This document shows positions 26,348 through 36,451 of a stretch of DNA of 64,000 nt, piece by piece. The translations under genes and the position numbers were made by a program. Numbering within the stretch: position 1 is the stretch's first letter; each line of letters starts with the position of its first letter. The DNA is taken from NCBI GenBank assembly GCA_024235015.1, contig JACKNG010000002.1, forward strand, positions 186,001 through 250,000. Direction: 5' to 3'. The notes under the pieces were generated by a model, which was not told where the DNA came from, did no database searches, and saw nothing but the letters and a program-made list of their open reading frames with translations. This DNA comes from Gammaproteobacteria bacterium (GTDB lineage: Bacteria; Pseudomonadota; Gammaproteobacteria; Ga0077536).

Positions 26348-27589
26348 TCAGAGCATGCCGCCGTCGATGGCGTAGGCGTAGAAGTACTCGTCGATGTCGT
26401 TGACGAGCATGATGGCCTCGAGGGTGCTCGACCAGACCATGCGGCCGTAGGTGCCGTTGGCCTGCGCGGCGGACGGTGACACCGTGTTCGCCGCCACCGG
26501 CTGGTGGCGCGACCACGTCCACGTTCCTTCCAGCGGATCGCTGCGGGGTGGAGTCAGCACGTAGAAATCCGTGCGCGGATAAACGGTTCCCGACTGCGAC
26601 CACACCACGAACCGGTCGCACTGCGGGATGTAGGCCACGGCCGGCCCGTAGAGATCGGGTCGCGACGGCGGCGTTCCGACGATCCTGCCCGGCGTGTACA
26701 GCGAGGTGACCGCGCCGCCACGCTTACCGTAGACGCGGAACGCCGAGGCCATCGAACGGCCGAAAACCAGCACGACGTCGCGCACCGGGTCGTAGACCAG
26801 GGTCGACGAGAAATTGTGCGTGTCCGTCGCCCCGAGGCCCATGCTTACGAAGGAGTCGTCGGCGGGGTCGAACCGGCTGATGCCGGGGCCGCCGGCATCG
26901 CTCAGTACCCAGGCCACTTCGCTGGCGCTGTCCCAGCAGGCGCCGCAGTGATCGTGGTTGGCCTGGCTGGCATGCGTTGCCCGCAGGGTATAGCGCCCGC
27001 TGTCCGGATCCATCTGCCACACGCGACGACTCGCGCGGGTCCACGACGCCGCCCACGGCGAGTTACCCCCCATCACCAGGTAGCTGTCGTCGTAGGGACA
27101 GTAGAGCAAGTAGTCGTGGACGTGCATGGCCCGTGGCCGTCCGTCGGCGAACAACCATTCGCGAGCGCGATCGAAGCCGAGGCTCGCCGTCCCTTTCGCA
27201 CCACTCGGGTAGCCCGTCATCGTCCACGCCGGCGCCTCGGCGTCCAGGCGGATCCGGTAGCCCTCGTTGCCGCCGTAATTGCCATGGCCACCGAGCAGAA
27301 ACCCGAACATCTCGTTGGCGTCGCTACGCCAACCCATGCCGTTCCAGGACTTCATCATGGCGGGCGGGCCGGAATTGCCATGCCATGGCGAATTGGCGGG
27401 ATAGGCAGGATTGACGTCCGGATCGAAATCGGCCGCCACGTCCCGCAGCGTGTTGGCGCCGTCGACGTCGAGCAGGCGCCAAGTGTGGTTGCTCATCGCC
27501 GCGCGCCAGCGCGGCAGGCGCCTCCGCCCACCGCCGTCCGGGGCAGCGGCCGAATCGACGGGTCCCGGGTCGGCGACGGATCGAGCCAT
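26348..27589 (-). CDS. Kelch/galactose-oxidase-like beta-propeller protein
   Basis: 413 residues from ATG 27589, which has a GAGAGG sequence upstream; ATG 27496 (MSNHTWRLLDVDG) is the alternative. Repeated beta-propeller blades are evident: GGHGNYGGNEGYRIRLDA, LVMGGNSPWAASW, LVYDPVRDVVLVFGRSM and MVWSSTLEAIMLVND. Relatives occur in phages and environmental bacteria. No signal peptide, membrane segment or catalytic motif is visible, so the N-terminus may be lost. It stands alone beside the palindrome cluster and may be a recent insertion. Function unknown. Confidence 0.72.
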   Translation of the reverse strand: MARSVADPGPVDSAAAPDGGGRRRLPRWRAAMSNHTWRLLDVDGANTLRDVAADFDPDVNPAYPANSPWHGNSGPPAMMKSWNGMGWRSDANEMFGFLLGGHGNYGGNEGYRIRLDAEAPAWTMTGYPSGAKGTASLGFDRAREWLFADGRPRAMHVHDYLLYCPYDDSYLVMGGNSPWAASWTRASRRVWQMDPDSGRYTLRATHASQANHDHCGACWDSASEVAWVLSDAGGPGISRFDPADDSFVSMGLGATDTHNFSSTLVYDPVRDVVLVFGRSMASAFRVYGKRGGAVTSLYTPGRIVGTPPSRPDLYGPAVAYIPQCDRFVVWSQSGTVYPRTDFYVLTPPRSDPLEGTWTWSRHQPVAANTVSPSAAQANGTYGRMVWSSTLEAIMLVNDIDEYFYAYAIDGGML

Positions 27590-27764
27590 TGCTAGCGGCC
27601 TCTCTCAGTGGCTGGCGACGTCGCGCTGCGCGGCTGTCATCGAGACGGCTGCCAGCAAACGTGCATCGGCAGTGCGGTGCTGCCCGGCGCAGGTGCGAAC
27701 GGCCGCTCCGCGCCGAACGACGACGCCCGGCGAGCCGATCCGCACGCGGCGCCCCGCGCAGCGC

Positions 27765-28547
27765 TCAGTCATCGCTCGACGGTACGCCACCATCCGCACC
27801 CAAACCGGCTTCCACCGCCGCGAGAAAACCGCGCAGGATCTGGTACTCGCTGTGCAGCAGGCCCGGCCGTGCCAGCAGGCGCTTGACCCGCCGTGCGAGC
27901 AGCTTGGGCCGCGCCGCGTCGTAGTAGCCGACCGCTGCCATGACGCGCAGGCAATGCGCCTCGAGGGCGGCGATCTCCGCGGCGCTGGCCGGCGGGTCGA
28001 GGCGGCCACGACGTGGCTGCGCGGTCGTGGCGGCGCCGTCGAGCAGGGCCAGGCGCACCTCGTAGGCGAGCACCTGCACGGCCTGGGCGAGGTTGAGCGA
28101 CCGGTAGCCCGGGCTGGTCGGGATGTAGACCGCGCGCTGGCACTGGTCGAGCTCTTCATTGGAGAGACCGGAGCGTTCGCGCCCGAACACCAGCGCCACC
28201 TCGCCCGTGGTCGTGGCGACGAGCGCGGCGGCTTCGCGCGGGTCGGTGCTGGGCCAGTCGAGGTGACGCTCGCGCGCGGTGGTGCCGATGACCAGGTTGC
28301 AGCCGGCCAGCGCCGCCGCCAGGTCGTCGTGCACGCTGGCGGCGGCGAGCAGGTCGTCGGCGCCGGCCGCGCGCGCGGTGGCCTCGGCGCTGGGAAAGTG
28401 CGCCGGCCGCACCAGGTGCAGTGACGACAGCCCCATGGCCTTCATCGCGCGCGCCGCGGCGCCGATGTTGCCGGGGTGCGTGGTGGCGACGAGGACGATG
28501 CGCACCGCGCTCGCGCGGGCGGCGATGGGGTCGACGGTGTGTTGCAA
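27765..28547 (-). CDS. trmJ: tRNA (cytidine/uridine-32-2'-O)-methyltransferase TrmJ
   Basis: 260 residues from TTG 28547. The SPOUT knot motifs are present: THPGNIGAAARAMKAMG at the N-terminus, ALVFGRERSGLSNEEL in the middle and the conserved SLNLAQAVQVLAYE. It methylates position 32 of several tRNAs with SAM. The start is uncertain: GTG 28505 would give a protein beginning at the first beta strand. It is divergent from suhB, the usual order in Gammaproteobacteria. Confidence 0.92.
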   Translation of the reverse strand: MQHTVDPIAARASAVRIVLVATTHPGNIGAAARAMKAMGLSSLHLVRPAHFPSAEATARAAGADDLLAAASVHDDLAAALAGCNLVIGTTARERHLDWPSTDPREAAALVATTTGEVALVFGRERSGLSNEELDQCQRAVYIPTSPGYRSLNLAQAVQVLAYEVRLALLDGAATTAQPRRGRLDPPASAAEIAALEAHCLRVMAAVGYYDAARPKLLARRVKRLLARPGLLHSEYQILRGFLAAVEAGLGADGGVPSSDD

Positions 28548-28568
28548 GGTGGGCGGACGTCGATGGAG

Positions 28569-28587
28569 TAGAATCGCACCTATTCTA
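28569..28587. promoter_or_regulatory. Palindrome between trmJ and suhB
   Basis: TAGAAT, 7 bases, ATTCTA forms a symmetrical site 17 bases before the suhB start and 22 bases from the trmJ start. Each half also resembles a -10 box, so it could be overlapping divergent promoters or an operator. Protein partner unknown. Confidence 0.35.
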
Positions 28588-28603
28588 ATCGCCGGATCCC
28601 GCG

Positions 28604-29413
28604 ATGCATCCCATGCTCAACATTGCCGTGCGCGCTGCCCGCCGCGCGGGCACCATCATTTCGCGCGCGAGCAACCGGCTCCACGACGTCAAGGTCGATC
28701 GCAAGGGCCACCACGACTATGTCTCGCAGGTCGATCGCGATGCCGAGGCCGCGATCATCGAGACCCTGCTCGGTGCCTACCCCGACCATGCCATCCTCGC
28801 CGAGGAATCGGGCAGCCATGGCCGCTCGGAGTTCGAGTGGATCATCGACCCCCTCGACGGCACCCTCAATTTCCTGCACGGCTATCCCCAGTTCGCCATC
28901 TCGATCGCGCTGCGCGTGCGCGGCCGCCTCGACCAGGGCCTGGTCTACGACCCGGTCCGCGACGAGCTGTTCACCGCCTCGCGCGGCGCCGGCGCCCAGC
29001 TCAACGGCCACCGCATCCGCGTCGCCCGCTGCCAGCACCTCGACCGCGCCCTGCTCGCGACGGGCTTCCCCGTGCGCCGCGCCGAGCAGCTCGCCGACTA
29101 CCTGCCCTCGTTCTCGGCCATGCTCTCGCAGTGCGCCGACGTGCGCCGCGCCGGCGCCGCCGCGCTCGACCTCGCCCACGTCGCCTGCGGCCGCCTCGAC
29201 GGCTTCTGGGAATTCGGCCTCAAGGCCTGGGACATCGCCGCCGGCGCACTGCTGGTACAGGAATCGGGCGGCCTGGTCGGCGATCCCCGCGGCGGCGAAA
29301 CCCACCTCGACTGCGGCCACGTGGTCGCGGCCAATCCCAAGCTGTTCCGCCAGGTGCTGGCCGTGCTCGCCCAGCACAAGACGCCGATGGCGCGCACGGC
29401 CACGGCCGGCTGA
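28604..29413 (+). CDS. suhB: Inositol-1-monophosphatase / antitermination factor SuhB
   Basis: 269 residues starting MHPMLNIAVRAARRAG, nearly the canonical SuhB N-terminus. Metal-binding motifs are present: AEESG, WIIDPLDGTLNF and the C-terminal AWDIAAGALLVQESGG. It dephosphorylates inositol monophosphate; in enterobacteria it also joins the rRNA antitermination complex. A GT2 gene follows after 17 bases in the same direction. Confidence 0.95.
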   Translation: MHPMLNIAVRAARRAGTIISRASNRLHDVKVDRKGHHDYVSQVDRDAEAAIIETLLGAYPDHAILAEESGSHGRSEFEWIIDPLDGTLNFLHGYPQFAISIALRVRGRLDQGLVYDPVRDELFTASRGAGAQLNGHRIRVARCQHLDRALLATGFPVRRAEQLADYLPSFSAMLSQCADVRRAGAAALDLAHVACGRLDGFWEFGLKAWDIAAGALLVQESGGLVGDPRGGETHLDCGHVVAANPKLFRQVLAVLAQHKTPMARTATAG

Positions 29414-29430
29414 GCCGAGGCGTCCAGACG

Positions 29431-30366
29431 ATGGCCGGGTTCAGCATCGTCCTGCCCGCGCGCAACGAGGGCGCGAATCTCGCGCGCCTGCTGCCCGAGA
29501 TCCGGCGCCTGCACCCGGACCGCGAGATCGTCGTCGTCGACGACGGCAGCAGCGACGACACCGCGGCGGTGTGCGCCGCGCACGGTGCGCGCTGCGTGCG
29601 CCACCCCTACTCCATGGGCAACGGTGCCGCCATCAAGAGCGGCGCCCGCCACGCCCACGGCGACGTGCTGGTGTTCATGGACGCCGACGGTCAGCACGAC
29701 CCGGCCATGATCCAGGCGCTGGCCGACAAGCTCGACGAGGGCTACGAGATGGCCGTCGGTGCGCGGACCTGGGACAGCCACGCCTCGCTGCCGCGCCGCG
29801 CCGCGAACTACATCTACAACCACCTCGCGAGCTACATGGCGGGGCATCGCATCGCGGACCTCACGTCGGGGTTCCGCGCGGTGAGACGGCGCCATTTCAT
29901 GCGCTTTCTCTACCTGCTGCCGAATGGCTTCTCCTACCCGACCACCTCGACCATGGCCTTCTTCCGCGCCGGCCTGCCGGTCGCCTACCTGCCGATCGCG
30001 GCGCGCCAGCGCGGCGGGCGCTCGCACATCCGGCTGCTCGAGGACGGCATCCGCTTCTTCGTCATCATCGTCAAGATCGGGACCCTGTTCTCACCCATGC
30101 GCCTGTTCCTGCCGGTGAGCCTGGCCTTGTTCGTGCTGGGCGCCGGTTACTACGGCTACACCTTCGCCACTGCGCATCGCTTCACCAACATGTCGGCGCT
30201 GCTGCTGACCTCGGCGCTGTCGACCTTCCTCATCGGCATCCTCGCCGAACTGGTCTCGGCGCTGCATTACAAGGAAGCGGAAACGGAACGACGCCAGGTC
30301 GAACGCGCGCGCCAGCCGCGACGCGACGACGACCTACCACCGCCGGGCTCAGCCGCCGGCAGCTGA
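29431..30366 (+). CDS. GT2 family glycosyltransferase with C-terminal membrane helices
   Basis: 311 residues. The N-terminal GT-A domain begins IVLPARNEGANLARLLPEI with VVVDDGSSDDT and the metal-binding DADGQHD; SGFRAVRRRHFMRF is typical of dolichyl- or undecaprenyl-phosphate sugar synthases. Two membrane helices (about 225-275) and an Arg-rich tail follow. It probably charges undecaprenyl phosphate with a sugar at the cytoplasmic face. Its 3' end overlaps, tail to tail by 18 bases, the TMTC-like glycosyltransferase, a possible user of that lipid-linked sugar. Confidence 0.9.
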   Translation: MAGFSIVLPARNEGANLARLLPEIRRLHPDREIVVVDDGSSDDTAAVCAAHGARCVRHPYSMGNGAAIKSGARHAHGDVLVFMDADGQHDPAMIQALADKLDEGYEMAVGARTWDSHASLPRRAANYIYNHLASYMAGHRIADLTSGFRAVRRRHFMRFLYLLPNGFSYPTTSTMAFFRAGLPVAYLPIAARQRGGRSHIRLLEDGIRFFVIIVKIGTLFSPMRLFLPVSLALFVLGAGYYGYTFATAHRFTNMSALLLTSALSTFLIGILAELVSALHYKEAETERRQVERARQPRRDDDLPPPGSAAGS

Positions 30367-32265
30367 CGGCGTCGCCGCCAGCACCTGGCGCAGGCGGCGG
30401 TAGAGCGGGCGCTGCGACAGCGCGGCGTGCCAGGGCAGGTCTGCAAGGGCGGCGGCGGCCGCGGCATGGGCGTCGCCGGCCCGGCCGTAAGCCAGCAGCA
30501 CTTCGGCCAGGCGGGCACGCGCGTCGAGGGCCCAGGGGTATGTCGTGACGACATCGCGCAGGATGTCGATGGCCGCCACGCCGTCACCGAGCAGGCGCGC
30601 ATAGTAGACCGCCAGCCATTCGAGCGTACTGGCACGCAGCGCCGGCGGCACGCTGTGATCGTCGACCACCGTCCCCGCCAGGGCCATCACCGGCCCCGGC
30701 GTGGCCGTGCACTCGCCACGGATCTGGCATTGCAAGGCGGCACGCAGGACCTCGGCGCGCAGCCAGCCGCGCGGGTCGGCGGCGACGAGCGCGGTGAAGC
30801 GTTCGGTGCGCGCCGTGTCACCGACCGCGATGGCTTGGTTGAGCAGCGAGCCGTAGGCGACCTGGGGCTGCGGGGTGTCGAGACGGCTGGCACGCTCGAC
30901 GGCATCCAGGCCCAGCCGGTACAGCGCCGCGTCGCCCGTGGCGCCGGCCCGCGCAACGCTCAGGCGGCCGAACTCGTAGACGCTGCGCGAGGACTGTGGG
31001 TGGTAATGCGCTTCGGTCGCCATCTGCGTCCAGGGCTCGGCCCAGCGCGTCGCCCGCAGCACCGTCACCGCGGTCGGCGCGGCGACCAGGACGACGGCGA
31101 ACAGGCCGGCGACAGCCGGCCGCAGGTAGTGGCGCGCCAATCTTTCGGCGTAGACCAGCAGTACGAACAGCAGCCCCGCCGAGGCGAGGTAGTTGCGGTG
31201 CTCGTGGACCAGTTCGAGTGGCAGCACGGTGGATTCCAGCAAGTGCCCGGAGAGGAACCAGGCCAGGCCGAAGGCCAGCACCGGTGGCCGCCAGCGCACC
31301 ACCACCACGGCGGCGCCGGCGAGCACGACCAGCGCGGCCAGGGTCGTCGGCGGATCGAACAGGCCACGCGACAGCACGAAGTCATCGTGAAAGAGCGCGA
31401 ACAGGGCCGGGTCGGGCAGCAGGGTCATGCGCGCGTAGAGCAGTACCACCCGGCTCTCGGTCAGCAGGCGCTCACCCAGGGTAAAGGCGCGGCCGGCATA
31501 GTCGGCGGCGATGCGCTCGAGCATCAGGCCGGCGCCGACGGCGACGAGCAGCGCGAGCACGGCCAGTCCCAACCACTGCCAGCGCTGCGGACGCCGCCAG
31601 GCAACGCCGCGGAATGCCGCCACTTCGACCGCGAGCAGGTAGGCCGGCAACACCGCCGCGGACTCCTTGAAACCGAGGCCGGCCAACCACAGTACCGCCA
31701 GTGCCAACCAGCCCAGCGCGGGCGCGCGCCCGCCTTCGACCTGGCGCCGGCGCAAGGCGCAATAGACCAGCAGCGCAGCCAGCATGCAGGTGGTGGCGCC
31801 GAGCGTCATGCGCTGGACGACGTAGAGCACGCACGACAGGTTGGCCGGGTGCACCGCCCACAGCAGCGCGGTCAGGCGCACCACCGGCGCCAGTTCCGCC
31901 GCCGGCCGCCGGCACAGCCGCGGCGCGACCGCCAACAGGAGCAGCATCAGCAGGCCCGCGTTGAGGCAGTGGACGAGGACGTTGGTGAGCTTGAAGGCGA
32001 ACGGGGAAAGGCCGTTCAGGGTGCGGTTGGCGGCGAAGCTGAGCAGCGCCAGCGGGCGCCGCAGCGGCCCGGTATTGGTCGAAAAGGCGGCGTCGAGCAG
32101 GCTGTCGGCGTCGAGCCCATCGATCACCAGGGCCTGGTTGGCAGCGATGACGTGGATGTCATCGAAGGCGAAGTCGCCGTGCAGGCCGGGCCAGTACACC
32201 GCCACGGTCACGGCGACCAGCACCAACCAGGCCGGCCAGAGGGCAGCACGGCTGACGGCTTTCAT
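30349..32265 (-). CDS. TMTC/GT-C-like multispanning glycosyltransferase, putative pilin glycosyltransferase
   Basis: 638 residues. About 10-12 membrane helices span residues 5-410. The first periplasmic loop carries acidic DFAFDDIHVI, followed by GPLRRPLALLSF, LLWAVHPANLSCVLYVVQR and a GFKESAAVLPAYLL region, all typical of the TMTC/PMT-type GT-C fold. The C-terminal 220 residues are soluble and helical (TPR-like: ALDARARLAEVLLAYGRAGDA). It lies directly downstream of pilA, where pilin glycosyltransferases such as TfpW are found, so pilin modification is the likely role. ATG 32265 has no clear ribosome-binding site and follows the pilA terminator by 6 bases. Confidence 0.75.
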   Translation of the reverse strand: MKAVSRAALWPAWLVLVAVTVAVYWPGLHGDFAFDDIHVIAANQALVIDGLDADSLLDAAFSTNTGPLRRPLALLSFAANRTLNGLSPFAFKLTNVLVHCLNAGLLMLLLLAVAPRLCRRPAAELAPVVRLTALLWAVHPANLSCVLYVVQRMTLGATTCMLAALLVYCALRRRQVEGGRAPALGWLALAVLWLAGLGFKESAAVLPAYLLAVEVAAFRGVAWRRPQRWQWLGLAVLALLVAVGAGLMLERIAADYAGRAFTLGERLLTESRVVLLYARMTLLPDPALFALFHDDFVLSRGLFDPPTTLAALVVLAGAAVVVVRWRPPVLAFGLAWFLSGHLLESTVLPLELVHEHRNYLASAGLLFVLLVYAERLARHYLRPAVAGLFAVVLVAAPTAVTVLRATRWAEPWTQMATEAHYHPQSSRSVYEFGRLSVARAGATGDAALYRLGLDAVERASRLDTPQPQVAYGSLLNQAIAVGDTARTERFTALVAADPRGWLRAEVLRAALQCQIRGECTATPGPVMALAGTVVDDHSVPPALRASTLEWLAVYYARLLGDGVAAIDILRDVVTTYPWALDARARLAEVLLAYGRAGDAHAAAAAALADLPWHAALSQRPLYRRLRQVLAATPSAAGG

Positions 32266-32271
32266 GCGGGC

Positions 32272-32302
32272 AAAAAAAAACACGCCGCGTTACCGCGGCG
32301 TG
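32272..32302 (-). terminator. Rho-independent terminator of pilA
   Basis: On the minus strand a perfect 9-bp stem (CACGCCGCG / CGCGGCGTG) with a GTAA tetraloop is followed by nine T residues. It lies 28 bases after the pilA stop and ends 6 bases before the start of the membrane glycosyltransferase gene, so that gene depends on read-through or its own start site. Confidence 0.92.
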
Positions 32303-32330
32303 CTTCCTGGTCAGTTCGTCAGGCCGCGGC

Positions 32331-32759
32331 TCAGCGGCAGGACGACGGCCGGTACTTGGCTTCGAGGTTGCCGCCCGAGGCGCAATCCCACACCACGTTG
32401 CCGTTGGAGGTGTTCGGCGTCAGCTGGATGGTCTTGCTGGCCAGCGGCGAGCCCGACGGGCCGCTGAAGGTCACGGTGATGACACCGGAGCCACCGACGT
32501 TGACCGACTGCACGGAGTTGCCGGAAATCGAGGTCGAGGAGGCCATACCGGCAGTGGCGTTGTTGGCCGGCAGCGAGCCGTTGGCGGCGAAGTACTCGGA
32601 CACGGCGGTCTTGCCGGCCGACGCCAGCGACAGGCCTTCGGTGACCTTGGCGCGGACGGTGTAGTCCTGGTAAGCGGGAATCGCGACCGCGGCGAGAATG
32701 CCGATGATGGCGACCACGATCATGAGTTCGATGAGGGTAAAGCCCTGTTGCTTCTGCAT
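32331..32759 (-). CDS. pilA: Type IV major pilin PilA
   Basis: 142 residues. The short leader MQKQQG is cleaved before FTLIELMIVVAIIGILAA, with Glu at mature position 5; the hydrophobic helix ends at AYQDYTVRAK. A C-terminal disulfide loop runs from WDCASGG to PSSC. The size and loop fit group IVa pilins. PilD (48.7 kb) would process it and PilB/PilC assemble it. Ser/Thr-rich stretches in the globular domain offer O-glycosylation sites. Confidence 0.95.
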   Translation of the reverse strand: MQKQQGFTLIELMIVVAIIGILAAVAIPAYQDYTVRAKVTEGLSLASAGKTAVSEYFAANGSLPANNATAGMASSTSISGNSVQSVNVGGSGVITVTFSGPSGSPLASKTIQLTPNTSNGNVVWDCASGGNLEAKYRPSSCR

Positions 32760-32891
32760 GGCGACTGTCTCCTGTGTGAAGCCCTGTGCTTCGTTGTTGT
32801 TCGCGCCACCGGCGAGGCCCGTGCCGCGAGAGATTCGAGCCGGCGGGAGCCCCCGTGTGGGTGACGCTCGCCTGCAACCGGGGAACGGGGA

Positions 32892-32907
32892 TGCAGCGGC
32901 CGTGCCA
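32892..32907 (-). promoter_or_regulatory. Sigma-54 promoter of pilA
   Basis: Minus strand: TGGCAC, 5 bases, CTGCA, against the consensus TGGCAC-N5-TTGCA. The invariant GG and GC doublets are present at the right spacing. The predicted start is near 32880, leaving a leader of about 120 bases. PilR, the sigma-54 activator encoded immediately upstream, is the expected regulator. The AT-rich stretch at 32920-32955 is a likely activator region. Nothing else is recognised in 32760-33052. Confidence 0.85.
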
Positions 32908-33052
32908 GATCGACGGTATTTCGCGCAATCTATTGTTTTTATGAAATTTAGTTGGTGGACGACCCTGCCACCCCAGGCCTTTTGGCCGCCGCGGACGCGA
33001 CCATCGACGTCACAATGTGACGCTCCGGGTCAGCTCACGCCCGCCGGCGCGC

Positions 33053-34419
<1,367 letters not shown>

Positions 34420-34423
<4 letters not shown>

Positions 34424-36045
34424 AGCTCACCGGTGCGTTGTTGGCGATTGGGATGGGCGAAGGTGATGCGGAAACGACAACCACCCTCGCCCGGCACGAG
34501 CTGCAGCGTGGCCTGGTTCGATTCACACAGCTCGCGCGCGATGTAGAGGCCGAGCCCGGTCCCGGTCGGCTCGGAGGTGGCGAACGGTTCGAACAGGCGA
34601 TCGGCGACGGCCGGGTCGAGGCCGGGGCCGCTGTCGACGACGTCGATGTAGGGGCGCCCGTTGCCGCCCACTGCCGCGGCGAAGCGCAGCCGCGGCGACG
34701 CCTGCGCGTAGCGCAAGGCGTTCTCGCACAGGTTCCACATCACCTGCTGGAGCTGGCCCTTGTCCATGCGCACCACGATGTCGTCGGCGAGCGGCTCGAT
34801 GACCACTTCGGCCGGGTCGAGACCGGCGCGCTGGATGACCTCGTCGCGGAAGCCCGCCAGCCACGGCGCCAGCGCGAAACTCTCGGTGACGGTATCGCGC
34901 CGCCGGCCGAGGGTGAGCACGTTCTCGATGATGGTGTTCACCCGGCGCGTGTGCTGCAGCATGATTTCGATCAGGCGACGGTCCTGCTCGGCCAGGCCGG
35001 CGCTTTCCGACAACAGCTGCCCGGCATGGCTGATGGCGCCGAGCGGGTTGCGGATCTCGTGGGCGATGCTGGCGGTGAGGCGGCCGAGCGAGGCGAGCTT
35101 GAGTTGCTGGGCGCGCTGACGGGTCTCCGCCGCGTCCTCGAGAAAGACCAGCGTACCGGACGGGCTCGGGCCGCTGCCGAGCTCGGTGAACGAGACCAGG
35201 GTCGAAACCTGGGCGCCGTCGTTGAGGGCGTGCTGGGGATTCTGGCCGGTGCCCAGCCAGGCCCGGTAAGCGCGTCCGAGCAGCGGCGAGACCATGTCCA
35301 CGGGGGTGCCGGCGGCGGTCTCCTCGCGGCCCAGGATCTCGTTCGCGGCGTCGTTCAGCAGCACCACCTGGCCGCGGCTGTCGAGCGCCATGATGCCGGC
35401 GCGCATGCGCCGCACGATGTGTTCGTTCAAGCGCGACAGGTTCTCGATGTCGATCGCGCGCAGTGCGGCCAGCGCTTCGCTGCGCCGCGCGCGCTCGGCC
35501 AGCACCGAGGCCAGGATGGCGGTGCCGAAACAGGCCGCCCCGAGCAGGCCGGCCTGGGTGTAATTGGCGCTCGAGTATCCGAGGTAGAAGGTGCCGAAGA
35601 CGGTTTCACCGAGGAAGGCGATGCTGGCCAGCGCCGCGAAGAAGACCCCGGCGCGGCCCGACGCCAGCAGGCAGGTGCCGGCGACCGCCACCACCAGCAG
35701 CATGCCGAGCCCGCTGGTCACGCCACCGGCGGCGTGCATCAGCAGGGTCACGGCGGTGATGTCGAGCAGGCTCTGGCCGTAGACCAGCACCCGGTAGTGG
35801 AAGCTGCGGCTCTCGATCAGGAACTGCCAGATCACCGCGCCGGCGGCGTAGAGCACCGCGGACACCGAGAACAGCTGCGCGTCCAGCGCGCTGAGGTTGG
35901 GCGGCATCTTGCCGCTGGTGCTGAGCACCGCGAACAGGCCGGAGATGACGATGCGGTAGAAGTTGAAGTAGCGCAGCGCGCTCCAGTTGGTCAGCGCCAC
36001 GCGCTGGCGGACGTCCGCGTCGAGCGTCGCGGCCGCTGCCGTCAT
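34420..36045 (-). CDS. pilS: Sensor histidine kinase PilS
   Basis: 541 residues from ATG 36045. Six membrane helices (about 25-200) are followed by a PAS domain (about 215-310), the HisKA phosphorylation site SIAHEIRNPLGAISHAG, and an HATPase domain with N box (LCENALRYA), VVDSGPGLDP and TGTGLGLYIARELCE. It senses pilin in the inner membrane in Pseudomonas and controls PilR. Both ends overlap neighbours by four bases (ATGA), so PP0621-pilS-pilR is one operon. Confidence 0.94.
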
Positions 36046-36263
36046 GCGCGATGACGCTCGGCGTGGGCACGCGAGCAATAAGTCCGACCGTCGACCTCGA
36101 TGGCCTCGTCGCGTGGGAAATACACGTCGCAGTGGGCACAGCGCACGGTGCGGGCATCGCGCACCCGGCGGCGATCGTCGCCGCGCAGGGCCGCCTGCAC
36201 GCGGCGTACCGCGACGAAGGCTGCGATCAGTACGAGCAGAACCAGAAGCAGGCGGACGAACAT
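36042..36263 (-). CDS. PP0621-family small membrane protein with zinc-ribbon-like tail
   Basis: 73 residues from ATG 36263. One N-terminal membrane helix (MFVRLLLVLLVLIAAFVAV) is followed by a basic stretch and a CAHC...CSRAH metal-binding-like motif. Members lie directly upstream of pilS in Pseudomonas and relatives, and its stop overlaps the pilS start here. Function unknown; a link to PilS signalling or pilus biogenesis is inferred from position only. Confidence 0.82.
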   Translation of the reverse strand: MFVRLLLVLLVLIAAFVAVRRVQAALRGDDRRRVRDARTVRCAHCDVYFPRDEAIEVDGRTYCSRAHAERHRA

Positions 36264-36451
36264 GGCAATCACTGGCTGGGCGGACGCGGCGCGGCCCGCG
36301 GTCACGCGGTGTGCGGCGGCGTACTTGGCGCCACCGCGGGAGTGCCGTATGTTCGCGCGCCGACCGCCGCGACTCAAGGCGGTTGATGGTAAGCTTGCGC
36401 GCCAATGCCAACCCGGCCCGTGCCAACCCGGATGAAGATGTAGGGGGATCC

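Noticed and set aside
27590..27764. Small gene between the propeller gene and trmJ
   Set aside because: An open frame of about 55 codons exists on the minus strand, but it has no ribosome-binding site or recognisable motif.
30427..32664. Open frame of 745 codons on the plus strand over the membrane glycosyltransferase and pilA
   Set aside because: It is antisense to well-supported genes; Gln/Arg/His-rich low-complexity translation typical of GC-rich shadows.
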